Positions 18,648 through 27,704 of a stretch of 64,000 bases of DNA are shown piece after piece. The notes under the pieces are model-generated. The model searched no databases. It worked only from the letters and a program-made list of their open reading frames with translations, and was not told the DNA's origin. The stretch's first letter is position 1, and every line of letters starts with the position of its first letter. A program made the position numbers and the translations under genes. Source of the DNA: Segetibacter koreensis DSM 18137 (GTDB taxonomy: Bacteria > Bacteroidota > Bacteroidia > Chitinophagales > Chitinophagaceae); assembly GCF_000374045.1 (NCBI RefSeq), contig NZ_KB893337.1:186172-250171 (forward strand). The letters are read 5' to 3'.

Positions 18648-19418
18648 TTAAGAATGCTTAAAAAAAACATCATAGGCAAAACGAAGAATAGTGCCTATAA
18701 CAATAATAAGAAAGAATACACGAATAAACCTGTTGCCTTTTACAATAGCCAGTCTTGCGCCAAGCGAGCCTCCAGCAGCATTACAAACTGCCATAGGAAT
18801 TGCAATGGCAAAAATGATACGTCCACTTATGGCAAAGAACAAAATAGAGCCAAGATTTGTGGCCAGGTTAATCAGTTTTGCATGTGCACTTGCTTTTAAA
18901 AAATCAAATCCTAATAAAGTAATAAAAGCTAAAATGAGAAAACTGCCAGCACCCGGGCCAATAAAACCATCGTAAAAGCCCAGAATAATACTCGCTGATA
19001 AAGAATATATTAATTGCTGATTTAGGGAATGATCTTTTTCGGTATGTGTTCCAAAATTCTTTTTACTATATGTATATAGAGCTACCAGCACTAAAATAAC
19101 CAGTAGTAAGGGCTTCATAAAATAATTATTCACTTTGCTCAGTAAAAAAGAACCGGCAATCGCCGAGCAGAAAGCCAACAATATCATTATTGACATCAAT
19201 TTCCAATTTATCTTAACTTTTTGCACGTATTGCACAGAAGCTAACGCAGTACCGCTAAAAGCGGGAATTTTCAAAGTGCCAATAACTGTAGATACGGGAA
19301 AGAGAGGCAATAATATTAATCCTGCAGGTGTTTGTACAAGGCCGCCTCCGCCTACAATTGCATCAATAAATCCGGCAGCAAAAGCAGCAAGACAAAGAAG
19401 AATCAGTTCGGTAGTCAT
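18648..19418 (-). CDS. TSUP-family (TauE/SafE) membrane transporter
   Basis: 256 residues, eight hydrophobic segments. The opening AAFAAGFIDAIVGGGGLVQTPAGL and the second-half GFYDGFIGPGAGSFL are the duplicated TauE/SafE signatures. Members export sulfite, sulfoacetate or related organic anions, or act as permeases; the substrate here is unknown. It lies 84 bp after a radical SAM gene on the same strand, with no functional link visible. Confidence 0.88.
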   Translation of the reverse strand: MTTELILLCLAAFAAGFIDAIVGGGGLVQTPAGLILLPLFPVSTVIGTLKIPAFSGTALASVQYVQKVKINWKLMSIMILLAFCSAIAGSFLLSKVNNYFMKPLLLVILVLVALYTYSKKNFGTHTEKDHSLNQQLIYSLSASIILGFYDGFIGPGAGSFLILAFITLLGFDFLKASAHAKLINLATNLGSILFFAISGRIIFAIAIPMAVCNAAGGSLGARLAIVKGNRFIRVFFLIIVIGTILRFAYDVFFKHS

Positions 19419-19502
19419 GTTTTAAGAAACCAGGTTTTGGAACTAATAGTAGATAACACAAAGGTTTTGCGTATCTTTTTTAGCAGAGCAAGTCTTGCAT
19501 TT

Positions 19503-20801
19503 TTAATGATGTGCAAAATCCATTGCAAAATCTCCTTTAATCCTTTCCATCGGAGGATTAAAATAACCATATTTAAGATGCGGAAATTCTTCCTGTATTA
19601 ATTCCAGAAGTTGTTTTACCCCTAAAAATTCGCCAGTATCTGCAACATTTATTTTACCTAAGTACCAGTCAGGGTCAATATTAAAATTCCGCCACTGTAT
19701 CATTTTTAGCCCCGTGTCTTTGATGATTTTACGCAACGCTTCATATTCTTCTACGCTGTCAGTCATTCCGGGAAAAACAAAATAATTGATGCTTGTCCAG
19801 CCACCAAAGCTGTTAACTACGCGAAGGCTTTCAATAATATCTTCAAAAGCATAATTATTCGGACAATAATACGGCTCATAAATATGTTTGCGAACACTGT
19901 TTAAACTTACCCGTATACTGTCTAAACCAACTTTACACAGTTCACGTACAGCATCGGGCTTAGATCCATTTGTATTAATATTTATACTGCCTTTGGGTGT
20001 GTGTCTCCTGATTTCGATAATTGCCTGCCTGATTGTTTGCCACATCAGGAGCGGCTCCCCCTCGCAACCCTGTCCAAAGCTAACAATTGGATAAGGCGCA
20101 GATTCCAAATGCGGAACAGTATATTCAACAATTTCTTCCGCAGAAGGCTTAAAGGTTAAGCGATCTTGTGTAGAAACGATACTTTCCTCTTCTGGCTGAA
20201 AGGATATGCATCCGACACAATTGGCATTACATGCCGGTGATGAAGGAATAGGACATTCCCACCGTCCCAGGAAATAATTTCTGGCAGCAGGGCATTGGTA
20301 AGTAAGTGCACAATTATTCGCGAGATGTTGTACCAAACGATTGTGAGGGTAGGCTTCCAAAGCTTTCTCAACTCCTTGCTCTACTACCGACTGGTCGTAA
20401 CCTTCGCAATCCTGCCTTATGTCCTGCTCAATACGTATGCACGGAACGTAAAATTTTTCGTTTAGCCAGCCAGCCGCAGTATAACAAAACAAAGGCAGTG
20501 TCGGTGCGTCAGGTGCTGTTTCATAAGCAGCAAGATAAAAACCAGTGTGAGCAGGAGGAATAAATGCAGCCACAGCCCATCCTTTTTCACACAGACGCAT
20601 TTCACCCGTCTTTGCATCTATTCCAATTCCCCGCCGTCCGGGCAATTCATATAGTTGTCCGCCTTCGGGCAATTCAATCCACTCATCTTCAGGCACCGGC
20701 AGTGCGTCCCAGCCGCTTCTGCCCGTTACATATAAAGATGTGTCTTCAAAAATGTTTCCGTTTCCGTCGGAATATAAAATATAGGGTGACTGTGTAAGCA
20801 T
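19503..20801 (-). CDS. Radical SAM protein of unknown function
   Basis: 432 residues. The [4Fe-4S]-SAM motif is C191-x3-C195-x2-C198 (CNANCVGC). Downstream the SAM-binding region has SFGQGCEGEPLL in the GGEP position, followed by strands typical of a partial TIM barrel (SININTNGSKPDAV, LDSIRVSLNS). The N-terminal ~160 residues are not a domain I recognise. Extra cysteines C164, C170 and C183 just before the core could bind a further metal or cluster. No substrate peptide or partner enzyme is adjacent. The enzyme class is secure; the reaction is unknown. Confidence 0.85.
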   Translation of the reverse strand: MLTQSPYILYSDGNGNIFEDTSLYVTGRSGWDALPVPEDEWIELPEGGQLYELPGRRGIGIDAKTGEMRLCEKGWAVAAFIPPAHTGFYLAAYETAPDAPTLPLFCYTAAGWLNEKFYVPCIRIEQDIRQDCEGYDQSVVEQGVEKALEAYPHNRLVQHLANNCALTYQCPAARNYFLGRWECPIPSSPACNANCVGCISFQPEEESIVSTQDRLTFKPSAEEIVEYTVPHLESAPYPIVSFGQGCEGEPLLMWQTIRQAIIEIRRHTPKGSININTNGSKPDAVRELCKVGLDSIRVSLNSVRKHIYEPYYCPNNYAFEDIIESLRVVNSFGGWTSINYFVFPGMTDSVEEYEALRKIIKDTGLKMIQWRNFNIDPDWYLGKINVADTGEFLGVKQLLELIQEEFPHLKYGYFNPPMERIKGDFAMDFAHH

Positions 20802-21176
20802 GAATGATATTTTAAGCAGTATTTACTTTAGATTTTTTATTACTGCTTCTTACTTTTTTGCAAAAAAATCCTTTTCGACCTTTTTATCTCTTTTTAACCG
20901 TTTTACAATCCTACTAAAAAAATTTTTGCAAAATTAGATTTTAATATCAAATGTTATTGCTTCAATTTAAATTTCGAAGCCAAAGAACCTGTAAATTTAG
21001 AGGTCAGTGAATGCTAATATTTCCATTTCGGTTGAAACTTGTTAAAAGATGATCGCTACTATTAACTATTACTGTAACTTTTCATGGCAGTATTTTTACA
21101 TCTAAGGAGATTATTTATAAAATGAGCAATTATAATATTAGCACTCATTTTAGTAGTCTTAATATTAAAATAATAC
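20802..21176. other. AT-rich divergent intergenic region
   Basis: 375 bp between the divergent radical SAM (-) and lipoprotein (+) genes. It presumably holds both promoters. A ttagcactc string near 21138 matches one arm of a CIRCE element, but the second arm is degenerate. Nothing else is supportable. Confidence 0.4.
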
Positions 21177-21677
21177 ATGAAAACAGTAGCCGTAATAGCG
21201 TTTGTAGTACTAGTCGGCTGTAATAATGCCAATAACAGTTCCGAAATTAACGGCAGTATTACTACAAAAAACGACAGCGTTAGCAATGAAAACGGTACGA
21301 TAAAAAACAGCACATCGAATGAAGAGGCTGCTGGAAATGACGAGAAAAATGACAGCACAATTCTCATTAGTTTTCCGAAAGACAGTACATGGGTAACAGT
21401 TAATGGTAAAATGAAGGGGATGAATCATCCTGTAACGGTTTACATTCCGGTAAAGCAAGGAAAGCAGTTAACAGCTACAATTATACCTGATGACTCAACA
21501 GCTAATATTCGAATAAACCAGGTCTTTACTCCCGATGGAAAAGCTGACGGGCCTTTCGGCAGGGAACTGAAACGAACGCTACGTCAACAGGGAACTTATA
21601 AATTAATCCTGGCGGAAAACCTGATGCAAGGAGATGAATGGAAGGGTAATTTTAAATTAACGATAAGGGTGGAATAA
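21177..21677 (+). CDS. Lipoprotein, unknown function
   Basis: 166 residues. The lipobox LVGC is at residues 12-15, followed by ~45 residues of Asn/Ser/Thr/Glu-rich linker, then a compact C-terminal domain (STWVTVNGKMKGMNHPVTVYIPVKQGK...) that looks beta-rich. By the lipobox it should be anchored in the inner or outer membrane facing the periplasm. It stands alone between divergent and convergent neighbours. No family recognised. Confidence 0.7.
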   Translation: MKTVAVIAFVVLVGCNNANNSSEINGSITTKNDSVSNENGTIKNSTSNEEAAGNDEKNDSTILISFPKDSTWVTVNGKMKGMNHPVTVYIPVKQGKQLTATIIPDDSTANIRINQVFTPDGKADGPFGRELKRTLRQQGTYKLILAENLMQGDEWKGNFKLTIRVE

Positions 21678-21759
21678 TTCCGGAAATACAATCAAAAAGC
21701 AAAATGTGTAGGTTAAAAACAGCAAAAGAATATTAGCCGAATAGCAAAAACATTAGGGT

Positions 21760-22548
21760 TTACAGGCTTCCTGTCCTTCCTCCATCAACAGGTAAATTTA
21801 TTCCATTGATATAAGCTGCCGCGGGTGTGCAAAGAAATGCTACAGCAGCTCCAAACTCGGCAGGCTGTCCAATTCTTTTTACAGGAATAGCTGCAATTGT
21901 ACTTTTCATGATATCATCTTTACTTATGCCTTGTTCCGCCGCTTGTTTGTCAAATAAATAATTAATTCTATCCGTATTGGTAAATCCGGGCAATACATTA
22001 TTTATTGTAATACCGAAACTGCTGATTTCATTTGCCAGCGTTTTTGCCCAGTTGGCGACTGCTGCCCGCACAAGGTTTGAAATTCCTAACCCATTAATTG
22101 GCTGTTTAACAGAAGTAGAGACTATATTAACAATTCTCCCATAACCTTCATTTTTCATACCGGCAACCACTAGTTGCGTAAGCAGATGACTACTTATTAC
22201 ATGCGTACGAAAAGCTTTTTCGATCTCAGCAGCATCAGTATCTATCATTGGGCCGGAAGGCGGGCCGCCGGCGTTATTTATAAGAATATGAATAACATTG
22301 CCTTTGGCGAGAAACGCCGAAACAGTTTGTCTTACAGTTTCAGGTTCAGAAAGATCAATAGTGAGATAAGTATGATGCTGCCCTTTTGATGTATCTAATT
22401 GCTGAACTACTGACCGCAGTTTTTCTTCATTTCGACTTGCCACTATAACATTTGCCCCCAGCAGGGCAAGTTCTGTTGCGGTCGCAAATCCAAGGCCTTG
22501 AGAAGCCCCACAAACCAAAGCAGTTTTATTTGTCAAATCAAGATTCAT
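21760..22548 (-). CDS. SDR-family oxidoreductase with altered catalytic motif
   Basis: 262 residues of the short-chain dehydrogenase fold. The cofactor loop is GASQGLG, then NNAG; ASRNEEK after the second strand suggests NADP(H). The catalytic serine region (IVSTS) is followed not by the usual YxxxK but by SNLVRAAV, i.e. S-x3-R at the Tyr/Lys positions by alignment with AYSASKAAL. A subgroup of SDRs with this change exists; catalysis may be altered or lost. It is annotated elsewhere as 3-oxoacyl-ACP-reductase-like, but the substrate is unknown. It stands alone. Confidence 0.85.
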   Translation of the reverse strand: MNLDLTNKTALVCGASQGLGFATATELALLGANVIVASRNEEKLRSVVQQLDTSKGQHHTYLTIDLSEPETVRQTVSAFLAKGNVIHILINNAGGPPSGPMIDTDAAEIEKAFRTHVISSHLLTQLVVAGMKNEGYGRIVNIVSTSVKQPINGLGISNLVRAAVANWAKTLANEISSFGITINNVLPGFTNTDRINYLFDKQAAEQGISKDDIMKSTIAAIPVKRIGQPAEFGAAVAFLCTPAAAYINGINLPVDGGRTGSL

Positions 22549-22779
22549 AATCTAGCGAAGCCCTAATAAACTTTAGGATAATTTACAAGTGAGGATAAAA
22601 ATTTAAAATTAAAAAACATCTATCAAAATATCAGTCCCGAATAGACAATTTGTCCTAAAAAGAAAATTTTTTCCCTTTCCGGGAAGCAAAAATGCCATTT
22701 TTAAAAATAAGAGCAAATGATACTCAGTAAGTTACACTTTGGCACTAATAATGTATAGAGGGAAGAGTAAAATAAAACC

Positions 22780-23586
22780 ATGAATCACCATTTAAATCTG
22801 TCTGAAAAATCGCTTATAGACAATTGCATTAATGGAAACAGGAAAAGTCAAAAAGAACTTTACGACAGGCTTTCTCCAAAAATGTTTGCTCTTTGCCTTC
22901 ATTCTGCTAAAAATCAAACAGATGCTGAAGATATTCTACAAAATGGTTTTGTGAAATTATTCGTTAACCTACACAGGTTTAAAGGTGATAAATCTTTTGA
23001 AGAATGGGCCCGAGAAATTTTCATAAATACAGCGTCAGGTTACATTAAACGCAATAAGGTGAAGATCACGATAGATGAAGATTTAAAAAATATGATGACT
23101 TATGAGCATGTAGTGAAGCTCGACGAGTTGTACGAGATTATTTATACTAAAACCGCTACCAAAATAAGAAAGCCAGATACATCTGTTTTTAAACTGTATG
23201 CTGTTGATGGGTGCCTTATTGAAGAAACAACAGATAACTTACAGACAAATGGCGGTGTTTTAAAAAAGCAGCGTTACTCCCCAAAGCAGCTAATTGGCCT
23301 AGAAAAAGACATTACAAGCAAAAAACAAACAGCAAATCTCAAGTACACAATTCAAAAGGGAGATGACAAGAGACTAAATAAAGATGGAGTGTTAAGAGTT
23401 TATAATTTAAGTGAACCACTTGATATTCCGGTAAGAAAGGTGTTAGGTAAATGGAAAAAAGAACAAATTGGTGTAACTCTTGTTTTTGTGTCTGGCAAAT
23501 GGCAAATAGAAGGTGAAATAGTTGAACACATGATTAATAACTTAGACTCGGAATCAGGATTTAAGCGATTACTGAAATTTGTCTAA
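22780..23586 (+). CDS. Divergent ECF-sigma-like protein with degenerate region 4 and C-terminal extension
   Basis: 268 residues. Residues ~8-95 are a good sigma-70 region 2 (SQKELYDRLSPKMFALCL, DAEDILQNGFVKLF, FEEWAREIFINTASGYIKR). Residues 135-172 align with region 4 (FKLYAVDG, as in ECF factors) but the helix-turn-helix is eroded: the expected KEIA...SEGTSKSQLSRA pattern reads EETT...TNGGVLKKQRYS. About 95 further residues (175-268), with no counterpart in ECF sigmas, include LRVYNLSEPLDIPVRKVLGKW and end in a helix. It may be a non-classical sigma, an anti-sigma-like decoy or a decaying paralogue. It lies 495 bp upstream of a stress-protein cluster, same strand. Confidence 0.65.
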   Translation: MNHHLNLSEKSLIDNCINGNRKSQKELYDRLSPKMFALCLHSAKNQTDAEDILQNGFVKLFVNLHRFKGDKSFEEWAREIFINTASGYIKRNKVKITIDEDLKNMMTYEHVVKLDELYEIIYTKTATKIRKPDTSVFKLYAVDGCLIEETTDNLQTNGGVLKKQRYSPKQLIGLEKDITSKKQTANLKYTIQKGDDKRLNKDGVLRVYNLSEPLDIPVRKVLGKWKKEQIGVTLVFVSGKWQIEGEIVEHMINNLDSESGFKRLLKFV

Positions 23587-24081
23587 TAAAAAAAAGGACT
23601 GTTAGCAATACAAATAGAAAACTGTTCTATTCCTTTTCAATTTATTATTTTTTTATCAAGATTCTATGGTATCTGAAACATTACACCAAATTGGGAAGTG
23701 TGTCGTTTCCTTTAATCTATTTTAGTAGAAATTGGTTTGTTTGTGTTGGTAATGAGCTTAATAATAAAAGTCATTTTTAATTTTTCATCTCCATTCTCGC
23801 TTATAACAGATTGTTTTCTTTATGTTGATCAACATTAATAATATATCATTTTCTACTGCATAGTAGATGAGGGGTAAATAACACATACAATAGAAAGTTC
23901 ATGAAATCATTAATATTCTATTAACATAGCTACTCTCAATGTTCCACCACTGTGAAATTTCCACTTAATTTTTGTCTTAATTTATCTACACTTATTTCCT
24001 TTCAGTTTCTCCCTTTATTGTAAACGCGCCGGGTAAACACCCATATACTTATGTTGGCATGCTTATATAAGGTTTAAGGGC
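23587..24081. other. Intergenic region with two palindromes upstream of the stress cluster
   Basis: 495 bp with no supported gene. A perfect 14-bp palindrome lies at 23822-23835 (atgttga/tcaacat), and a 6-bp-arm inverted repeat at 23852-23867 (tctact-gcat-agtaga). Both could be regulator sites for the downstream DUF2382 genes, but they are more than 200 bp from the start codon. Assignment is inference. Confidence 0.4.
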
Positions 24082-24513
24082 ATGAATAACGGAAACGAAC
24101 AATTTCGATCCTCAGAAAACTCTCAGCAAGATGCATTCGAAAGGGTTTCGAAAATAACGATTCCTGTAGTAGAAGAGCAAGTGAAAGTAAGTAAAGAAGT
24201 GATAGAGACTGCCCGTGTAACTCTATCAAAAAAAGTAAATGAGTCGACAGAGTCTTTTGAAATTCCTCTTACGCAGGAAGAAATCGTTATAAAAAGAATT
24301 CCTAAAAACGAATTGATAGATACAATGCCTGCTGCACAAAGGTATGAAGGAGATGTAATGATAATTCCGGTTTTGAAAGAAGTAGCAGTAATTGAGAAAA
24401 GAATAATGCTGGTCGAAGAAATACATATTTCAAAACTAAAGACAGAAAAAACTGAGACCAGGGATGTAACCGTACGAAAAGAAGAAGTAAACGTAACACG
24501 AAAAGAATTATAA
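24082..24513 (+). CDS. DUF2382 (YsnF/AvaK-type) stress protein
   Basis: 143 residues consisting almost wholly of a DUF2382 domain: an initial ITIPVVEEQVKVSKEV block and a repeat-like second block (MIIPVLKEVAVIEKRIMLVEEI, then DVTVRKEEVNVTRKEL). The family is rich in alternating Glu/Arg/Val strands and is linked with stress responses and PRC-barrel proteins; its biochemical role is not known. Cytoplasmic (no signal). It is followed 72 bp later by a second protein ending in the same domain, so the pair probably works together. Confidence 0.8.
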   Translation: MNNGNEQFRSSENSQQDAFERVSKITIPVVEEQVKVSKEVIETARVTLSKKVNESTESFEIPLTQEEIVIKRIPKNELIDTMPAAQRYEGDVMIIPVLKEVAVIEKRIMLVEEIHISKLKTEKTETRDVTVRKEEVNVTRKEL

Positions 24514-24575
24514 CGCCGTCCTTCTCAAATTAATATATAACTATTTATTTTTTAATTTTCAAATACTAAAAAAAC

Positions 24576-24580
24576 GGAGG
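24576..24580 (+). promoter_or_regulatory. Strong Shine-Dalgarno ggagg
   Basis: A ggagg five bases before the ATG at 24586. Clear Shine-Dalgarno sequences are uncommon in this window, as expected for Bacteroidota, so this may mark high translation of the stress protein. Confidence 0.6.
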
Positions 24581-24585
24581 CTAAT

Positions 24586-25572
24586 ATGGCACAAACAGTA
24601 ATTGGTATTTTCGAAAGTTCTTCCAAAGCTCAGGAAGCTGTGCAGGAACTAATTGACGCAGGTATAACGAGAGACAGAATAGATGTTTCTTCAGGCAATA
24701 GTACAAATTCATCTTATTCATCAACCGACTCTACATATTCTTCTACCGCTGTAAGGCATGAAGACGAGCATGAAAGCGGGATTTCAAGGTTTTTCAAAAA
24801 CCTGTTCGGGGATGACGACGATGATGCAGATAAATACACAAGGGTTGCTTCCCGTGCGCAATCTATATTAACCGTGCATGCACAGTCAAGTGATGAAGCT
24901 GAAACAATTGCAGATATACTTGATGATAATGGTGCAGTAGATGTAGACGAACATGCATCAAAATTAGGTTACAGCAAAACTGGTAGTTACTCTGGTACAA
25001 CAGGTACAGGGGTAACTAATACAGATACTTCCGATTACTCTTCGCTGGCTACTGATACAACAACAGGTTTGGCAGGTGTTACCGGCTCTACAGGTTATAC
25101 AGGTACCACTGGCACTACCAGTAATCTAGATACAACAGAATCTGGTTTAAGAAATGACTTAACAAGTGATGAAACAAAAAAGATTCCTATAATTGAAGAA
25201 AACATCGAAGTAGGAAAACGTGAAGTCAGAACAGGCGGAGTACGCGTACGCAGCAGAATTGTAGAACGCCCGGTAGAAGAGTCTGTACGCTTAAGAGAAG
25301 AACGAGTAAATGTAGAAAGAAATACTGTAGACAGGCCTGCAACAAGTGCTGATTTAGAAAACTTCAAGGAGAGAGATATTGAAATGGTAGAACGTGCAGA
25401 GGTGCCCGTAGTGAACAAAGAGGCGAGGGTAGTTGAAGAAGTTAGCATAGGTAAGGAAGTAGAAGAAAGAAAAGAAACAATACAAGATACAGTTCGTAAA
25501 ACTGAGGTAGATGTTGAAAATCTTGAAAAAGAAGATCTTAGGACCAGGGATACAAATAGTAATAATTTATAA
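24586..25572 (+). CDS. General stress protein 17M-like domain fused to DUF2382
   Basis: 328 residues. The N-terminus (TVIGIFESSSKAQEAVQELIDAGITRDRIDV) is the ferredoxin-like fold of Bacillus YflT/GSP17M proteins. An acidic loop (FGDDDDDADKY) is followed by a second strand-helix (SILTVHAQSSDEAETIADILDDNGAVDVDEHA). Residues ~125-190 form a Ser/Thr/Gly/Tyr-rich low-complexity linker. The C-terminal ~120 residues are DUF2382 (IPIIEENIEVGKREV..., then VERAEVPVVNKEARVVEEVSIGKEV). It probably acts in the cytoplasm in envelope or osmotic stress; this is family-level inference. It follows a stand-alone DUF2382 gene and precedes a DUF892 gene. Confidence 0.82.
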   Translation: MAQTVIGIFESSSKAQEAVQELIDAGITRDRIDVSSGNSTNSSYSSTDSTYSSTAVRHEDEHESGISRFFKNLFGDDDDDADKYTRVASRAQSILTVHAQSSDEAETIADILDDNGAVDVDEHASKLGYSKTGSYSGTTGTGVTNTDTSDYSSLATDTTTGLAGVTGSTGYTGTTGTTSNLDTTESGLRNDLTSDETKKIPIIEENIEVGKREVRTGGVRVRSRIVERPVEESVRLREERVNVERNTVDRPATSADLENFKERDIEMVERAEVPVVNKEARVVEEVSIGKEVEERKETIQDTVRKTEVDVENLEKEDLRTRDTNSNNL

Positions 25573-25700
25573 AAAGGGTATGAGGTTTCGAACTAAAGCG
25601 GCAACATTTGGTTGCTGCTTTTTCTTTTAAAGCAATTGTCTTTTCTTATTTGATATACCAGGTAAGAAATCAAATTTTAGTAACTATTAAAAAAATAATT

Positions 25701-26240
25701 ATGTCAAAATCATCAACAGGCTCGGTTAAGTCATCAGACTCGCTACTTCGGGAATTCTTTATAGATGAATTAAAAGATATTTACTGGGCTGAAAGGCATT
25801 TGGTAAAAACGCTTCCTAAAATGAAAAAAGCGGCCACTTCTACAGAATTGCAGCATGCTTTTGAAACTCATCTGGAGGCAACCAATACACACGTATCGCG
25901 GCTTGAACAGGTTTTTGAAATATTAGGAGAAAAAGCTGTTGGAAAAAAATGTGAAGCTATGGCAGGAATAATTGAGGAAGGAGAAGGAATTATTTCTGAA
26001 ACTGAAAAAGGTACGGCGACAAGGGATGTAGGTTTAATCTTTGCCGGACAGAAAGTGGAACATTATGAAATTGCAACCTATGGCGGATTAGCACAGCTGG
26101 CTAAAACTTTAGGCATGCAACAAGTTTCTGAGATACTGGGAACAACGCTTGGCGAAGAAAAAGAAGCAGACTTATTATTAACCAAAATAGCAGAAGAACA
26201 CATTAATTACGAAGCCAAAGCTGAACCTGCCGACAAATAA
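25701..26240 (+). CDS. DUF892 ferritin-like protein (YciE/YciF type)
   Basis: 179 residues. The four-helix ferritin-like DUF892 pattern is clear: LREFFIDELKDIYWAERHLVKTLPKM, LQHAFETHLEATNTHVSRLEQVFE, VEHYEIATYGGLAQLAKTLGM and LGTTLGEEKEADLLLTKIAEEHIN, with Glu and His at di-metal positions. I chose the ATG at 25701; an in-frame upstream ATG would add a hydrophobic prefix not found in the family. Members are stress-induced, with a proposed di-iron role. It ends the stress cluster and is followed by a palindromic terminator at 26300-26337. Confidence 0.88.
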   Translation: MSKSSTGSVKSSDSLLREFFIDELKDIYWAERHLVKTLPKMKKAATSTELQHAFETHLEATNTHVSRLEQVFEILGEKAVGKKCEAMAGIIEEGEGIISETEKGTATRDVGLIFAGQKVEHYEIATYGGLAQLAKTLGMQQVSEILGTTLGEEKEADLLLTKIAEEHINYEAKAEPADK

Positions 26241-26299
26241 TGACTTTCAGATTAGAAAAAATTTTAAAAAAGAATTTTAGATTAGAAAATTTTGGCTGG

Positions 26300-26337
26300 A
26301 AACTAAAAAAACAACTTTAAAGTTGTTTTTTTAGTTT
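26300..26337. terminator. Perfect 38-bp palindromic bidirectional terminator
   Basis: Complete self-complementarity around 26318/26319, with A7/T7 runs inside the arms. It separates the DUF892 gene (+) from the convergent FucP-type transporter (-) and can serve both. Confidence 0.85.
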
Positions 26338-26414
26338 TATTAAACAGGTACTGCTTACAATTCTAAGATTATTCGCTACTGAATTATTCACTTTTAAATT
26401 CAATAGAGAAAATA

Positions 26415-27704
26415 TTATCTTCTTATTTTATGTCCCCAAGTGGCATAATACCCTATAAAAAGATAACATGGAATCAAGATCCAGTAAGCTTGCTGACCAT
26501 TGAAAACGTCAGCGAGCCGACCATATAATAATGGAAGCAAAGCTGCTCCTGCTATTGCCATTATTAAAAAAGAAGAACCTATTTTAGTAAACCGGCCAAG
26601 ACCCGCAATTGCGAGAGGCCAAATAGCAGGCCACATCAGTGAATTTGAAAGACCCAACAGAGCAATAAATAAAACTGAAACATATCCTGAAGAAAAAATT
26701 GCCGCGAGGGAGAAAATTACACCTAGAATAGCAGAAAACTTTAATGCTTTAGCCTGACTTATAAATTTAGGTATACTAATAATACCAATGATATATCCTA
26801 CGATCATAGCTACCAGGGTAAATGTAGTAAAAAATTTTGCAGTTGATAATGGTATGCCCTGCGATGCGCCATAACTAATAATGGTATCTCCTGCCATCAC
26901 CTCTACCCCAGTATAAAAAAACAACGTCAGAACGCCTAATAATAAATGCGGGAATTGAAAAATGCTCGTTTTATGAGTATTAGCGGCCGCTACAGCCTCA
27001 TCCTCATTGTCAGTATCTATTTCAGGCAATCCAGATTTAAAAATAAGAAAAGCTAAAGCTGAAAGAACAATAATGATAAAGATATAGGGAACTATAACCC
27101 TGCTGGCTAATGCATTTAACTCCTGCAATTTTTCTACCGCATTCATTGTTTTAAGACGAAGGACTAATGAGTCTGCATCTTTTAAAGCAATAGAACCTAA
27201 GACAATTGGTGCAATAGCGCCGGCAATCTTATTGCAAATGCCCATGATACTTATCCGCTTTGCAGCACTTTCGCGGGGGCCGATAATAGTAATATATGGA
27301 TTTGAAGCGGTTTGTAAGACTGCAAGACCTGTACCCTGTACAAATAGCCCCAACAAAAAGAGAATATATGTACGTGAGAGAGCAGCGGGAATAAAAATGA
27401 GTGCGCCAACAGCCATAATAAAAAGTCCCACTGCCATTCCTTTTTTAAAGCCGGTAACTTTTAATACCCATGCAGAAGGAATAGCCATTACCAGGTAAGC
27501 AATATAAAAAGCAAATGCAACTAAGTAAGCTTCAAAATTATTTAGTTCACATGCTATTCTAAGGTAAGGAATAAGAACAGAGTTTAACCATGTAACAAAA
27601 CCAAAGACAAAAAACAAAGAACCGATTATCACAATCGGACTGAGGCCCGCTTTTTCTTTTTTGTTTTCTTTGACAGTGTTTTTTAAGACTGAGGTGCTTT
27701 CCAT
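26415..27704 (-). CDS. Sugar MFS transporter (FucP/GluP type)
   Basis: 429 residues, 12 TM segments. The pattern FVFGFVTWLNSVLIPYLRIACELNNFEAYLVAFAFY and LQTASNPYITIIGP is characteristic of the fucose/glucose/galactose:H+ symporters of the FHS family. A hydrophilic central loop (SGLPEIDTDNEDEA) separates the two halves. It imports a monosaccharide by proton symport; which one cannot be read. pfkA lies 178 bp downstream on the same strand, giving a local link to glycolysis. Confidence 0.88.
   Translation of the reverse strand: MESTSVLKNTVKENKKEKAGLSPIVIIGSLFFVFGFVTWLNSVLIPYLRIACELNNFEAYLVAFAFYIAYLVMAIPSAWVLKVTGFKKGMAVGLFIMAVGALIFIPAALSRTYILFLLGLFVQGTGLAVLQTASNPYITIIGPRESAAKRISIMGICNKIAGAIAPIVLGSIALKDADSLVLRLKTMNAVEKLQELNALASRVIVPYIFIIIVLSALAFLIFKSGLPEIDTDNEDEAVAAANTHKTSIFQFPHLLLGVLTLFFYTGVEVMAGDTIISYGASQGIPLSTAKFFTTFTLVAMIVGYIIGIISIPKFISQAKALKFSAILGVIFSLAAIFSSGYVSVLFIALLGLSNSLMWPAIWPLAIAGLGRFTKIGSSFLIMAIAGAALLPLLYGRLADVFNGQQAYWILIPCYLFIGYYATWGHKIRR

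Noticed and set aside
21121-21150. CIRCE-like heat-shock operator
   Set aside because: Only one arm (ttagcactc) matches; the other arm and spacing do not.
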